Positions 40,101-51,041 of a stretch of 64,000 nt of DNA are shown here, piece by piece. The position numbers and the translations under genes were made by a program. How positions within the stretch are numbered: the first letter of the stretch is position 1; every line of letters starts with the position of its first letter. Under the pieces are notes generated by a model, which saw only the letters and a list, made by a program, of their open reading frames with translations, did no database searches and was not told the DNA's origin. Source of the DNA: Anopheles merus. Lineage: Eukaryota > Arthropoda > Insecta > Diptera > Culicidae. The DNA lies in NCBI RefSeq assembly GCF_017562075.2, contig NC_054083.1, positions 51,660,442-51,724,441 on the forward strand. Direction: 5' to 3'.

Positions 40101-40663
40101 AGTGTTCGCAGCACTTCCAGCAGATGGCCGACCGGAACCGCATCTGGCAGGTGGCGACGAAGGACGAGGCCGTGCTGTGGCTGTGGTCGAGCCACAACGA
40201 GGTCAACAAGCGGTTGTCGGGCGATGCGACCGAAGATCCCGACCATCCCAAGGTGCAATTTCCGACCGCGAGCGATTGTGCGCAGTGCAGGCGCAAGATC
40301 CTGACCAACCACCACAACCACCAGCAGTACACGATGGAGGACGGGAATGAGTGGAATCTGATGGAGGTGCTGAGCTACCTGAAGCACATGTACGCCTACG
40401 AACGGCGCAATCTGTTCGGCCTGCACGACAGCAGCCTGGCGCCGCAGGGGTCCGAGGGTCGGTCGGAATGGGGCGGTGCGGCGGCTTCCGGCGCTCAGAC
40501 GAGCTACCATTCGTACGGCAACGTGCTGAGCGATATCGACATCCGGTTCAGTGCGCTGCTGTACATTACCTGCATCGTGATGATTGTGATTGCGATCAAG
40601 ATGGTCGTGAAGCGAGGTTACCGGAAGAAGATGTACCCACACGACATACTGGGCAAAGTGTAA
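37146..40663 (+). CDS. QSOX: Quiescin sulfhydryl oxidase (flavin-linked disulfide generator)
   Basis: Two exons, 37146-37677 and 39072-40663 (phase 1, acceptor CTCAG), encode 707 aa, close to the usual QSOX length. A hydrophobic signal segment lies at about residues 21-45. The thioredoxin domain carries the redox motif CGFC at 112-115 (VEFYNSYCGFCRRFAP). The second exon gives a redox-inactive thioredoxin-like region, a helix-rich region (VYQADLEEAVRFALFHEI) and the ERV/ALR flavin domain, with the catalytic region RYPCGLW (Cys480), the paired NYFGCSEC (Cys519/522) and the structural pair DCAQC (580/583). A transmembrane helix (LLYITCIVMIVIAIKM) near the C-terminus predicts a Golgi or plasma-membrane form. 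QSOX oxidises protein thiols to disulfides and passes electrons through FAD to oxygen, making hydrogen peroxide. A Gly/Ala-rich insert lies near residue 335. All the catalytic cysteines I expected are present. Confidence 0.95.
37678..39071 (+). other. QSOX intron
   Basis: A single 1.4-kb intron (GTAAGC...CTCAG). No repeat or coding exon supported within it. Confidence 0.85.
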
Positions 40664-41333
40664 ACCGGTAAGGGGAATAGGGGAACACAGACTGTATCCT
40701 GCACAACATTCCACACATGGGGGGAAAAGAAGAGCAGATCGTCGTTTCGATAATGCTCTGCAAAGTGACGAAGTAAGGAAGTGCTGCGTTGAAACCAATT
40801 CTACGGACACGGGCGGCGCTCACCAGGGAAGCAACCACCAGTACTGATGATTTTACGATTTCTATTTTATCCTTGCCAAACTCTACCCCAAAGAGAGGGT
40901 TTTGTAACTCGTTGTTAATATTATGGACGCAGCTTGACCGCCTAAAAATGCCATCTAGTAGCCAACAGGAGAGGATTCGCTCTTCTTTACATTCTGACGT
41001 GCATGGCTCCCGTCTTTCGGGAGGAGATAAAGTTATTCAGACTTAATAAATACTAAACCAACACTGCACATTATTCGACTTGCGGGGTTTTTTTTCCATC
41101 CTGAAAGAGTATGGAAGAGAACGACGTTATTCAACGGTCCATTTGTGGGATTTGCTTACCAGTTTTGGTTCTTTCGGATGGCTCTTCGGGGAACACAGTT
41201 GCCCCATACACTCACACATCCGGAAATCTTTCACTTAACAATATAGTTCAATGTTTATTTTAAATCCCTTGCCTCGTTCGTATCCATCCGCTTCTCACTT
41301 TTGCTTCCAAGCTAGCTGCCCTGTCCTGTGTTC
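40664..41333. other. Convergent 3' regions of QSOX and SRP9
   Basis: QSOX has a plus-strand AATAAA at 41045-41050. SRP9 has a minus-strand AATAAA (TTTATT at 41253-41258), 76 bp past its stop. No additional gene. Confidence 0.65.
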
Positions 41334-41567
41334 CTATTCCTTCGACGCCATCATCTGTATCAGATTGCCGGAGAATTTTTCGATCCGCCGCAGCTCGGAC
41401 AGGACCTCCGTTTTGTACTGCACGCACTTGGCATTGTCGGTCAGCTTCAGCACTACCGCTCCTCGCTGGTGCGTGTACTTCATCGTAAACCGACACTGGC
41501 ACGGATTCGCCATGTACATGTTTTCTGCCGCAATCTCGAAATCTTCCCACGACTTTACATACACCAT
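41334..41567 (-). CDS. Srp9: Signal recognition particle 9 kDa protein
   Basis: A single exon of 77 aa starting MVYVKSWEDFEIAAENMY and ending MMASKE. It matches SRP9 across its length: the WEDF-AAE start, a central KLTDN-KCVQYKT segment, and the RIEKFSGNLIQMMASKE end. SRP9 pairs with SRP14 on the Alu domain of SRP RNA and mediates elongation arrest of secretory proteins in the cytosol. The open frame extends upstream of this methionine, but homology begins at MVYVKSW, so that start is preferred. Length is slightly below the vertebrate protein (86 aa). A poly-A signal lies just downstream. Confidence 0.93.
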   Translation of the reverse strand: MVYVKSWEDFEIAAENMYMANPCQCRFTMKYTHQRGAVVLKLTDNAKCVQYKTEVLSELRRIEKFSGNLIQMMASKE

Positions 41568-42346
41568 TTTGTTGTTGCTGCTGTGTTCCGGCTGTGGTTC
41601 GAGGAGATACAATGCCGGCTGTCCGCCTACCAACACAATTCCTGCAGGACACGTTTTTGTCTTGCGTTCGTTCCGTTTCCTTTCGCTAATTGTTTCTTCC
41701 AAATTTCGACGACGTGCGGCGGTGTTTGTGTGGCGTGTACTGTCGCCTTTTGACACAACACTTCATTCGTGGCGGACAGCTATTCACAGTGACCAGAAAT
41801 ACCGATTTATCTGTATTCCTACCCCGAAAACTACCGATACAATTTTGATGCGCCTACCGAAAACCGCCAAAATAATCTGGCCACACTGCAGCTATTCAGC
41901 ACAATCTGTCAAACACCGGCGAACCTGCTGAGTTTACGTTCTTGTTTGTGAATTGTCGCACTTTGGAATGGAAAAGTAATTGTGTTAAAATTAGTCATAA
42001 ATCAACATATTTGCGTTTGTAGCCCACATTGCAAGAGAAATAACAGGCATGCGCGTTATTTTCGTTTCCCATTTCAAACTAAACCTTCGGCTCTATACAC
42101 CTTGGCCATCGCGATGTAAACAAACGGCTTCAAGATCATCCGCCAGCAACGGGATTGAGAAGAGAGAAGAAAAAAAAACAGGTGCTAAATACTCATGTGG
42201 CGTGTCCTACTTCCGCACGATCCGCAACGGAGGGGCGATGGCTTCGTGTTAGCAAATCGGTGGAATTTCTTTAGCTAATCGAGAGAGTTCGCCGTGATTA
42301 ACTGCAACCAACCACCCAGTGAAGAGAGTCCGCGGTCATCATCATC
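41568..42346. promoter_or_regulatory. Compact divergent promoter between SRP9 and SRD5A3
   Basis: Only 779 bp separate the two start codons on opposite strands, so both promoters and leaders must lie here. No TATA box is obvious. A CTGTCAAA element occurs at about 41906-41914. Shared regulation is an inference from the geometry. Confidence 0.5.
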
Positions 42347-43294
42347 ATGTTCCCGTGGTTCGATATTCGGTCGATCAATCTGATCAACTTTCTGTTCGTC
42401 AACCTCATCGTGACGGTCGTGGTGCTCGGTGGACTGTTGGCAACCATCGAAAAGCATCTGCCTACCGCCATCCGGCAGACGTTCCGGTATGGCAAGCATG
42501 CGCTGAAGGGGTCGCCGGACCGATTGGTGTCCCTGCTGGAGGTCCCGAAGGCGTGGTTCAAACATTTCTACGTCTTTGCTGCCCTCTGGTCGGTGGCCGG
42601 ATTTGCCGTAATGATGGAGACCTACCTCACTGGCCAGCCAGCGCGAGACTACGTAATCGCCTTCCTCGACACGATGGCAACCAACAAGCGCATGGTGCGC
42701 ACCACGCCTACCGAGACGATGGTTGCCATGACGCTGATCACGCTGCAGTGCTTGCGCCGGTTCTACGAGACCTGGTTCGTGCAGGTGTTCTCGAGCAAGC
42801 TGAAAATCAACCTGTCCGCGTACCTCGTCGGGTACATCCATTACTTCGGTACGATCGTGGCGATCCTAGCGCAGGCGGAGGGTTTCACCCGCGCCGGCCC
42901 CGTCTCGCTGCCCACCAACGGATATCGGTTCGAGCCCAGCGTCCGATTGGCCCTGTGCGTTGGCGTGTTTTGCTACGCCTGGTACCACCAGTACCTGTCG
43001 AACGTGATCCTGGCCAACCTGCGCAAGGACAAGGCGGGCAAAGTGGTGAGCCAGAAGCACAGCCTGCCGACCGGTGACTACTTTGATGCCGTATCCTCGC
43101 CCCACATGTTCTTCGAGATCGTGATGTACGTCGTGCTGTTCTGTGTGCTGCACCGGAACAGTACGATGGTGTACGTGCTGCTGTGGGTCCTCTCGAATCA
43201 GCTGATGAACTCGTGGCTCACCCACCAGTGGTACGTGGAAAACTTTCCCAACTACCCGAAGGAAAGGAAAGCGCTCGTACCGTTCGTTCTGTGA
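42347..43294 (+). CDS. SRD5A3: Polyprenol reductase, steroid 5-alpha-reductase type 3
   Basis: An intronless 315-aa protein, the normal SRD5A3 length. It has multiple hydrophobic helices, beginning near residues 10-32. The C-terminal steroid-reductase signature is intact: the segment NQLMNSWLTHQWYVENFPNYP is followed by ERKALVPFVL. The conserved GYIHYFGTIVAIL and CLRRFYETWFVQVF segments are also present. The enzyme reduces polyprenol toward dolichol at the ER membrane with NADPH, supplying the lipid carrier for N-glycosylation. More recent work describes it acting on polyprenal/dolichal intermediates. A start at 42347 gives the family-typical N-terminus. A poly-A signal AATAAA lies at 43447-43452. 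Confidence 0.95.
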   Translation: MFPWFDIRSINLINFLFVNLIVTVVVLGGLLATIEKHLPTAIRQTFRYGKHALKGSPDRLVSLLEVPKAWFKHFYVFAALWSVAGFAVMMETYLTGQPARDYVIAFLDTMATNKRMVRTTPTETMVAMTLITLQCLRRFYETWFVQVFSSKLKINLSAYLVGYIHYFGTIVAILAQAEGFTRAGPVSLPTNGYRFEPSVRLALCVGVFCYAWYHQYLSNVILANLRKDKAGKVVSQKHSLPTGDYFDAVSSPHMFFEIVMYVVLFCVLHRNSTMVYVLLWVLSNQLMNSWLTHQWYVENFPNYPKERKALVPFVL

Positions 43295-43867
43295 GACCCA
43301 CGGACGGTGAGGATGGGGCCACTATCATTCCGGGTGTTGGGTATTTTTCGATTTAGGAAAAAACGGGTACAATCTGAATCGTTTCTGTTTGGTGCTAACT
43401 TTAATTGTAAGATCTTTACTAGTACTTTCACACTTTTATAAAGTGAAATAAAACTGTTAAGATGTCTCCTCTTCTAATTTTGTTCTGTTTTGTATGGTTT
43501 GTGGAAGGAAAATTACACCACTTCCGAAATAGAAATCAATGAAATTTATGAAGCATATTTTGTCCATTCGATCAATCGCCGCGATACCACTGTGCTCGAT
43601 GCTTCATCGAACAAACCACCAGGGGGAGCTACTTTATGCCAAGAAATTTCGGCCTGCATCAATTGCGATTAGATGTGTTGTGCTTAGCGGTGCGCTCGTG
43701 AAAACGATCCAAATTCCTGGTGGTTTGCAAACGAATCTCGTGCAGAAAACAGCACCCGACCAACGACTACATCCTCCACCAACCGTGCGTGCAGTTAGTA
43801 CGCTGAAAATCGAACCGCGAAAACGGTGAAAAGTGTGTTGTGATAAGAGCGTGAAGGAAGCAGCGCG
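43295..43867 (+). other. SRD5A3 3' UTR and flotillin-1 5' region
   Basis: The SRD5A3 poly-A signal is at 43447-43452. The remaining ~415 bp before ATG 43868 must hold the flotillin-1 promoter and/or leader. No gene seen. Confidence 0.6.
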
Positions 43868-45876
43868 ATGGTTTGGGGGTTTGTTACTTGCGGCCCGAAC
43901 GAGGCCTTGGTAGTATCAGGTACGGGAAAAGAGAGGGAGAGTGTGTGTGTGCGTGTGAGAGAGCGAGCGAGAGAACATAAACGCTTCATCCCTTTAATTT
44001 CATCAACCCCCTCACCAAATCTAATGCGTCTTGTGTGTGGCGTCAAAAAGACGGGCATCACAGCCCCATCCCAGCGACGATAGATATGGCGGTAGAGAAA
44101 AAGAGAAGGAAGGATTGGTGATCTATGTTGTGTATTGGTGCGAAGAGCAATGCAAAGAGTGACATCATTCTGCAAAACTACAAAACCGGCGCCTTCTGTT
44201 TGGGATGGAGAATTCCCACCCTGGGCGGGATTGATGGCAAATAGTTCTAGAGCTGTCGGAAACATAGGACATGGACACCACAGTACACAACTAGAACCGT
44301 GTCAAACTTTAAGGCAGACAAGTGAGAGCAAACAAAATCGACCAACCATTTTTAGCATTTTTATGGCCTCCGAGCACACGCTAGAGGACGAATTTTTAAT
44401 CTCAACTTGCGCCCCCCCAGGCTACTGCGAACTCAGATGAAAAAGAAAAGCCCCTGCCTGCGTACTGCAGAGAGCTGGTGGAAAATCGATACTGTAAAAC
44501 AAAAAGGACCAGAGCAGTAGGCCTTCATTCATTTCACACTGTCTGTCCTACCGCTCTTGTTTGTCCTCCCATTTTTTTACATTTTTTTTTCTTCTTCATT
44601 AAAGCATAGAGTTAAAGCATGCAATAAACATCACAGCACAACACACAGACACGGATGGGAGGGATATATAAATACCCATTTCTCTGCAAGCGCGCTCGTT
44701 GGCCGCCGCGCAAACGCTTTCACCGGGGCAAAAGGCTTGACGGCTTGTTTGGGGTTTGGGGCAAAAGGCAGGAAAACCGTCGCCGCGCGGTTGTGCTAGT
44801 GGTTGCGTGTAGATGTGTAATTGTGTGTGTGAGTGTGTGTGTGTCTCTATTATCTATAGGTGTCCTGAAAGTGTCACGAGGATGTATCGATTTTTGCCCC
44901 ATCCTTTCCATGTTCCGGTGTGAGTGAGTGGTTTGAAGCCATCCGTGGCGTTTTTCTTTTATTTTTCTCCGCGCGTCCACCGCTGCCACCGGTTCCCAGC
45001 CTACTTCGCCGCTATGCTCGTGCTTTCTGGGGTTTTCCGGGGAGCGGAACATCTAGGCCAACAAGTTTGTTTTTTGGAAATGGTTTGCATGTGTTTGAAT
45101 GGTTAACTTTAAAATATTACCTCCAAAGAACGCATCGAGCCAAAATGTGGTGCAGTAATTAACTTGGCAGGCAAAACAATCAACAACGTTCGCTGTATTG
45201 GAATGGTTTTGCGCTAACATCGACCACTCGAAAAAAAAAGCGAATGTTTGCTCTGGAAGAGAAAATGTGTTTATTTTTAGAATAACGATGGTAAACTATC
45301 GCTTGTGCAATATGAAACACGGACCGTTATGTTATATACAAGCGTAATACATTGAGCGTCGTTTCCTCGCCAAGCTCCTTACATCCTTACCACGCAGCTC
45401 CGCCGGCTGTTGCTTCCGGCCGCGTTACTAGGTTAATTAAATTGTTGTTGTTTTTTTTTGTTTTTCTGTCACCGCCTTCTACTTTCAGGATGTTGCCACA
45501 TGAAGCCACTGTTGGTTCCTGGCGGTCGGGCATTCGTTTGGCCTTCGATTCAACAAGTGCAAAGGTAATAAACTCTTGCCAATAGGCCAATCGGTAGCGA
45601 ACGTAAACAAAACACCCAAACTCCCGACTGGCCCTCGAATGAATTATGTTCCAAAAGGGGAGGGGGCAGTAGATATAGACGAATGCAATAGATAGCTTAT
45701 CTTTCGAATTGTTTTGAACTAACGTTTGATTCGACACTTCTCCACTTGTGGCAGAATCTCGCTCAACACCATGACGCTGCAGGTGGAAAGCCCGACCGTG
45801 TACACCAGCCAGGGCGTGCCGATCTCCGTCACCGGCATCGCGCAGGTGAAGATCCAGGGCCAGAACGAGGACATGC

Positions 45877-45908
<32 letters not shown>

Positions 45909-45965
45909 TCGGAAGCCGAAATCCAGCACATAGCCCTGGTTACGCTCGAAGGCCACCAGCGTGCC

Positions 45966-46018
<53 letters not shown>

Positions 46019-48684
46019 GAAACAGGTGTTCGAGGTCGCTTCGTCCGACCTGGTCAACATGGGCATTACCGTCGTGTCCTACACGCTGAAGGATATCCGC
46101 GATGAGGAGGTAAGCAGAATCCACCGGGCGCACCACTGCCCCAGCGTCGTCCACGCGGTATGTCGGCTTGGATTGGCACTTCGTCCCTTTGTTGGCCATG
46201 TGCTCCGAAGAAGCCACAACGGGAATCCGCTCCTCTATCACAGTTTACCGCTACCCATATCTACCCAGCAAGGGAATACACATTGCCATCAAACAAAAGC
46301 GGTCCGTCCCGTTCCATCGCAATTCATGCGATTGAAAGTTCGCCGAAAAAGAGTTCTATTTTCATCTTCTATCCACACCATCCTCCTACCGCTAACTGTC
46401 CCAATGTTCTGTTTCATGTTCTCTGTTCACTTTCAAACGTTTTCCTACTTCTCTCACACACACCTTTAATTCACCTTCTTTGCCACTGTCTTACCTATAT
46501 CTACTTTACTCTACTTCATATTCGCCTCTGTAACTAGGACCCCTTTCCCCTCAAATCATCACCACCGCGTACCCCGTAGTTTGTAGGAGCGTATGAGCTA
46601 TAAGTTAAAAGTTAAATTAGTACTTGAATCGGCAACGATTTTTCTTTAACGAGCTTGAACGGTTCCACACGGTGTGCAGATTGCCTTATGCCCATCGGAA
46701 CGCAAGCTCAATGCAGTTTTAACAGATTCGAACATGTTATTACATCCACTGGAAGGAGTTTTGATATTTTGTATCTTATTTTATACTTTTTCATAATATG
46801 TATCAAGTTCAACGGGACAAATGGGGTAAGAAGTTTCAAAATTTATCTATTTTTTTCTCATGAATTGGCTTAAATTATCCTTTCCCTGGTATGCGATGAA
46901 GCTGAAAATGCTTTATCCTTTCGAAAGCCCTCACAAAATAGTGTTCGTTTATGGTTTGTTTTTTTTTCTTTTATTTTTATATTTTCTCTCAAAATTGTTT
47001 CAAGTTCAACGGGTCAAATAGGGTAAGAACTTCTTATTATTTTACAACGATGATTGGTTTACTCTGTATAACAATTGATGTAGCAGTGTCGGCGGGCTTA
47101 TACAATGCGAATGATGTAGAACTAAGCAATAAAATTGCGCTGCATGTAGGATTAATGAACAAGGATTAACGTTAATTGTAAAAGATATACACTAATTCTA
47201 CAATAAGTCTGGGTATAAATCAAGCTGCGCATCGTGTAAGGAACTAACGATCTCTCTTAAACCTCTGCCAGAGTTGGGCTTCATATTCCTATTTCTTTAC
47301 ATCAAAACAACTCTAACCCTAGTACGCATTTACGGTTAAGCTAAAGAGAATAATTTTTTATGCTTTCTGCTTACATATACAATTCATTAGAATATTGTAA
47401 CTTCTTTGCCATTCTTCCTTTCACACAACACCTGCTACTATTACTACTACTATTACTACTACTATTACTACTCTACCATCCTGCGAACCTCAATCGTCCA
47501 CAGTAGGCCATTTCTCCTACTTCCCCACTGTCGATTAAATGATCAGCAGCAGCAGCAATTGACCCCCGTTCTCGTCCTTTTAGTAGCTGTCGATGGCTGC
47601 TCTTTCACCTTCTCTCTGTCTCTATCTCTATCTATTTCTCTCCATCTCTCTCCATCCATCTGTCTATCTGCTCTGCGCTAGCGCTATTACGCCAGCAGGC
47701 GTGTTGGTCTCTTGCCGTATCCTCCTTTTCATTGGTTCTCTCTTTTTTCTTTTCTTCTTTTGTCTTTTTTCGTGTACCTCTCTTTAACCCGCTAACGAAT
47801 AAAATAACAATGTGTTTTGATAATGTAAGGGTGCTAAGGTATGTTAATTCAACTCTCGACTCCATTTGTTTTGTTATTCTTTTGTTTTCTTCTCCAGAAC
47901 AAGAACCACCACTGTTTTTGTTTTCTTCTATTTTATTTTCTCACCAATAATGATTTTCCACTCAGACATTCACCATGTGTATATCGTTTTGTTTTACTGT
48001 CGATCGCCCACATTACCGGTCACTACACTACTACTACTAGGGCTAGCCAACAACACAAAGCCTTACACTTATTTGTACACTTTTTACACTGACTTACTTC
48101 ATCCTACCCCAGAGAGGGAGCGGAGGAAGAAAAACAAGCTCCCTCTACTGTAAAGAGTTTTTGGGAAACAACACACACGCACATATTCTAGTTTGAACAT
48201 AACAACATTTCTTACATTACAATTTAAACACCTTTTGATCGATAGGTCGACACCTCACACTGAACAATAGAATTGATTTTAACACACACACACGCGCACA
48301 TAAAACGGTTCGATTCGAAAATTCCTCCCGTTCCACAAACCGTAGTAGAGTTTGAACATTTGTGCTGTATTATTTATGATTTCTTGTGTATATTTTTCGA
48401 ACATATTCGCGTGCCTACCTTTATTTTTATTTTTATGTAAATATTGTAAAGCTGCGAACGTATCAGATGCCTCATCAATTTGTTCTACGCCAAAGTAGAA
48501 TGCAATTTAAAAAATGTATGTAAATGAGTTAGTGAAATGCTCATTGTTCGGGCTTACACGAACCATGGCTGCCGCTTTGTTAAATAGTGCAGATTCGAGT
48601 TTCTTTTAGCTCAATTAACCAACCAAAAGTCCAATGATGCGTGATTTGCTTTCATGCCGCAAAATGCTTTGTTTACCCTAGAAT

Positions 48685-48719
<35 letters not shown>

Positions 48720-49634
48720 GTTATTATTATTATTATTATTATTACTAATCTTATTATTGTTGAGGTCTAATTTATCATTTTTGCCATCAGCTTATCGGCA
48801 GGCTTTCTCCTAAATTTATTCCAACAAAAATACTGCGGAACTAATTTCGCTAACCACAGCATGACTTTATGGTTCCTCAAAAAAGGATTGCGGCCGCCAA
48901 GATACGAACCATTTCCCCCCTCCCGCCCAAATGCATTGCTGCTTACACATTTGAATAATCCCTTGCTCAAAGCTTACCGTCACGTACCAGCTACTCGAAT
49001 ACTCGCTTTTCCTTAACAATCTCCATAGTGTGTGTGTGTGGTTTGGTTGATAAATAGAGTAAACAAACAAACGATTTTCCCACAACGTGCTCTTACTGTG
49101 TGTGTGTGTATGTTTTTTTTTTATTCTTTCGCGTATCCCTGATTGTGTGAATTGCTGTACGTACGTATGTATGTATGTATGTATGTGTGTAAGAGCGTGT
49201 GTGTGTGTGTGTGTGTTTGAATATTTAATTTCTCACTGTTTGTTTTGTAAGTATTATTTCTTTGTCTAGAGGAATATTATAGTGCGCAAATGTGTTACTT
49301 TTAGCCTTTTCCTCACATTGTACATCCACTCTTATATGGTGCCTATCGCGGCAAGAAGTAGCGTTGAAATGAGATGTAGACTAACCGCACGTTGGAACTG
49401 CGTGTCCCTTCTTTCCGTTTCTTTACCCTTTTTAAAAAAAAGGGATACCTGAAAAGCCTCGGTATGGCCCGTACGGCGGAAGTGAAGCGTGACGCACGGA
49501 TCGGCGAGGCGGAGGCCCGGTGCGATGCGACGATCAAGGAAGCGATTGCCGAGGAGCAACGGATGGCGGCCCGCTTCCTGAACGACACCGAGATCGCGAA
49601 GGCCCAGCGTGACTTCGAGCTGAAGAAGGCCGTG

Positions 49635-49669
<35 letters not shown>

Positions 49670-49724
49670 GGAGATGGCGTACGAGCTGCAGGCGGCCAAG
49701 ACGAAGCAGCGCATCAAGGAGGAG

Positions 49725-49765
<41 letters not shown>

Positions 49766-49769
49766 GGTC

Positions 49770-49816
<47 letters not shown>

Positions 49817-51041
49817 CCGCCGGCCGGCCGAGGCCGAGAAGTACAAGCTGGAAAAGCTGGCCGAAGCGAACAAGCTGCGCGTCATCCTGGAGGCGGAAGC
49901 AGAAGCGGAAGCGGTTAGTATAGCGGTTGCTGTGACCACCATGCTGTGTTGGGGTTTTTAATCACAAATTTGTGCACACGCTTTTGCTTGCAGATAAAGG
50001 TACGCGGAGAGGCGGAAGCGTTTGCCATCGCTGCCAAATCGAAGGCCGAAGCGGAACAGATGGCCAAGAAGGCGGAAGCTTGGAGAGAGTACCGTGAGGC
50101 AGCCATGGTCGATATGTTGCTGGATACACTGCCAAAGGTTGGTACTGCGGTGGGGTGAGGGGATTTGCTTCGTTTCAAATTGCTAATTCGCGCATTCCTC
50201 CCAATTCTTCCGGCAGGTTGCGGCAGAAGTGGCGGCACCACTGTCGCAGGCGAAGAAAATCACGATGGTATCGAGCGGCAACGGTGAGGTCGGTGCCGTG
50301 AAGCTGACCGGCGAGGTGCTACAGATCGTGAACAAAATCCCGGAGCTGGTCAAATCCATCACCGGGGTTGATATCTCGCGGGTAAATCAAAACCATAAGT
50401 ACATCTAAACAATACCCACCATCACCACCACCACCAATCCCCGAAACCGGCACAACACAACATGCTTTCACACACTTCCACATCCACACACAACAATTAT
50501 CATTCACAACGAGATTACATTCTGCAACACAATTACACGTTTCATCATCATCATCAACTTCATCATCATGTCGTCGGTAGTGTGGAAGCAATTGGCACCA
50601 AAGAGGCCCGTTTTGATGCACAACCTCCTATTTTCAAAATCCCGGCCTCTATTCGGTTGATTAGTTAGTTTGGAGTAAACGAAAAATTTAACACGTATAA
50701 AGGGGACGATAGTGAAAAAGTAGCAGAAGTATCGTACGCGGCCAGCATCAATAGGATAGAATGAATGCTGTAGTAGCAATCCTTTCTAGGATAAATGATT
50801 AGTTTTTTTTAGAAAGTAGAAAGAGAAAAAGGCGCTCTAGGCTGTAGGCGAATTAGTTGTTGTGGTATCATCATTATTATTAGAATTATTTATTGCTTTA
50901 ATTTCGGTAGCTGTTTCCGTTCTCCCACTAGTTCTTTACTTCCTTCTATTCTCTTATTTATAATTTCTGTTGTTGCAGGCAGTATTTGATCTTCCGTCGA
51001 CAGAGGTGGTAATGGAATTGCATCCAGAAGTGATAGTTTAA
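43868..51041 (+). CDS. FLOT1: Flotillin-1
   Basis: Exons 43868-43919, 45489-45564, 45755-46109, 49443-49913, 49994-50137, 50217-50381 and a terminal exon 50979-51041 fit in phase to 441 aa. Reading through the last donor instead gives 429 aa, ending in VNQNHKYI. Flotillin-1 rather than flotillin-2 is shown by the start MVWGFVTCGPNEALVVSG, by GGRAFVWP, by the SPFH/PHB-domain segments QRISLNTMTLQ, GVPISVTGIAQVKIQGQN, EEIYKDRKKFS and MGITVVSYTLKDI, and by the Glu/Ala-rich coiled-coil (RRPAEAEKYKLEKLAEA, RGEAEAFAIAA). N-terminal cysteines are candidate palmitoylation sites. The protein scaffolds membrane microdomains and acts in endocytosis. Exon 4 uses an acceptor with eight A residues between the pyrimidine tract and AG, and starts with Gly where vertebrate flotillin-1 has Asp (GYLKSLG). 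Confidence 0.93.
43920..45488 (+). other. Flotillin-1 intron 1
   Basis: A 1.6-kb intron, phase 1. It contains GT/GA runs at about 43941-43972 and a TATATAAATA sequence at 44665-44674, which could be an internal TATA element. No coding exon seen. Confidence 0.6.
46808..46825 (+). other. Candidate flotillin-1 microexon A (18 nt, FNGTNG)
   Basis: Reads TTC AAC GGG ACA AAT GGG between a CAAG acceptor-like site and a strong donor GGTAAGAA. Length 18 with phase 0 fits the surrounding phase-0 intron. It would insert six residues between DIRDEE and GYLKSLG. Confidence 0.4.
47005..47022 (+). other. Candidate flotillin-1 microexon B (18 nt, FNGSNR)
   Basis: Near copy of microexon A. The 33-bp block covering acceptor end, exon and donor differs at three positions and the donor GGTAAGAA is identical. 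A T-rich tract precedes it. It is also open and phase 0. Confidence 0.4.
47435..47473. repeat. 12-bp-period TAC/TAT tandem repeat
   Basis: About three copies of a 12-bp unit, TATTACTACTAC. Intronic. Confidence 0.85.
48687..48743. repeat. (ATT)n microsatellite
   Basis: About 19 trinucleotide units with one G interruption near 48720. Intronic. Confidence 0.95.
49157..49190. repeat. (GTAT)n microsatellite
   Basis: Tetranucleotide array after GTACGTAC, followed by a GT run at 49196-49216. Intronic. Confidence 0.9.
50382..50408 (+). other. Read-through C-terminus of flotillin-1 (VNQNHKYI, stop)
   Basis: If the donor at 50382 is not used, the frame continues eight codons and stops at 50406-50408, giving 429 aa. 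The VNQNHK sequence resembles the vertebrate flotillin-1 ending ISQVNHK. This may therefore be the ancestral C-terminus, and the exon at 50979 an alternative one. Confidence 0.55.
50979..51041 (+). other. Alternative terminal exon of flotillin-1
   Basis: A good acceptor (TGTTGTTGCAG) opens a phase-0 exon of 20 codons plus stop, AVFDLPSTEVVMELHPEVIV. It joins cleanly to the donor at 50382. A further possible terminal exon at 51785-51802 (SVHAG, stop) follows a strong T-rich acceptor. Confidence 0.55.

Larger units (their letters stand above)
46110..49442 (+). other. Flotillin-1 intron 3, repeat-rich, with two candidate microexons
   Basis: A 3.3-kb phase-0 intron. It holds candidate microexons at 46808-46825 and 47005-47022, a 12-bp-period TAC/TAT repeat (47435-47473), CT-rich tracts around 47600-47660, an (ATT)n array (48687-48743) and a (GTAT)n array (49157-49190). 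No independent gene is supported. Confidence 0.6.

Noticed and set aside
40004..40810. 268-codon minus-strand frame over QSOX exon 2
   Set aside because: Shadow of the QSOX coding exon; His/Val/Leu-rich without motif.
47435..47473. Short regularly spaced repeats considered as CRISPR-like
   Set aside because: A 12-bp simple tandem repeat with no spacers in a eukaryotic intron.
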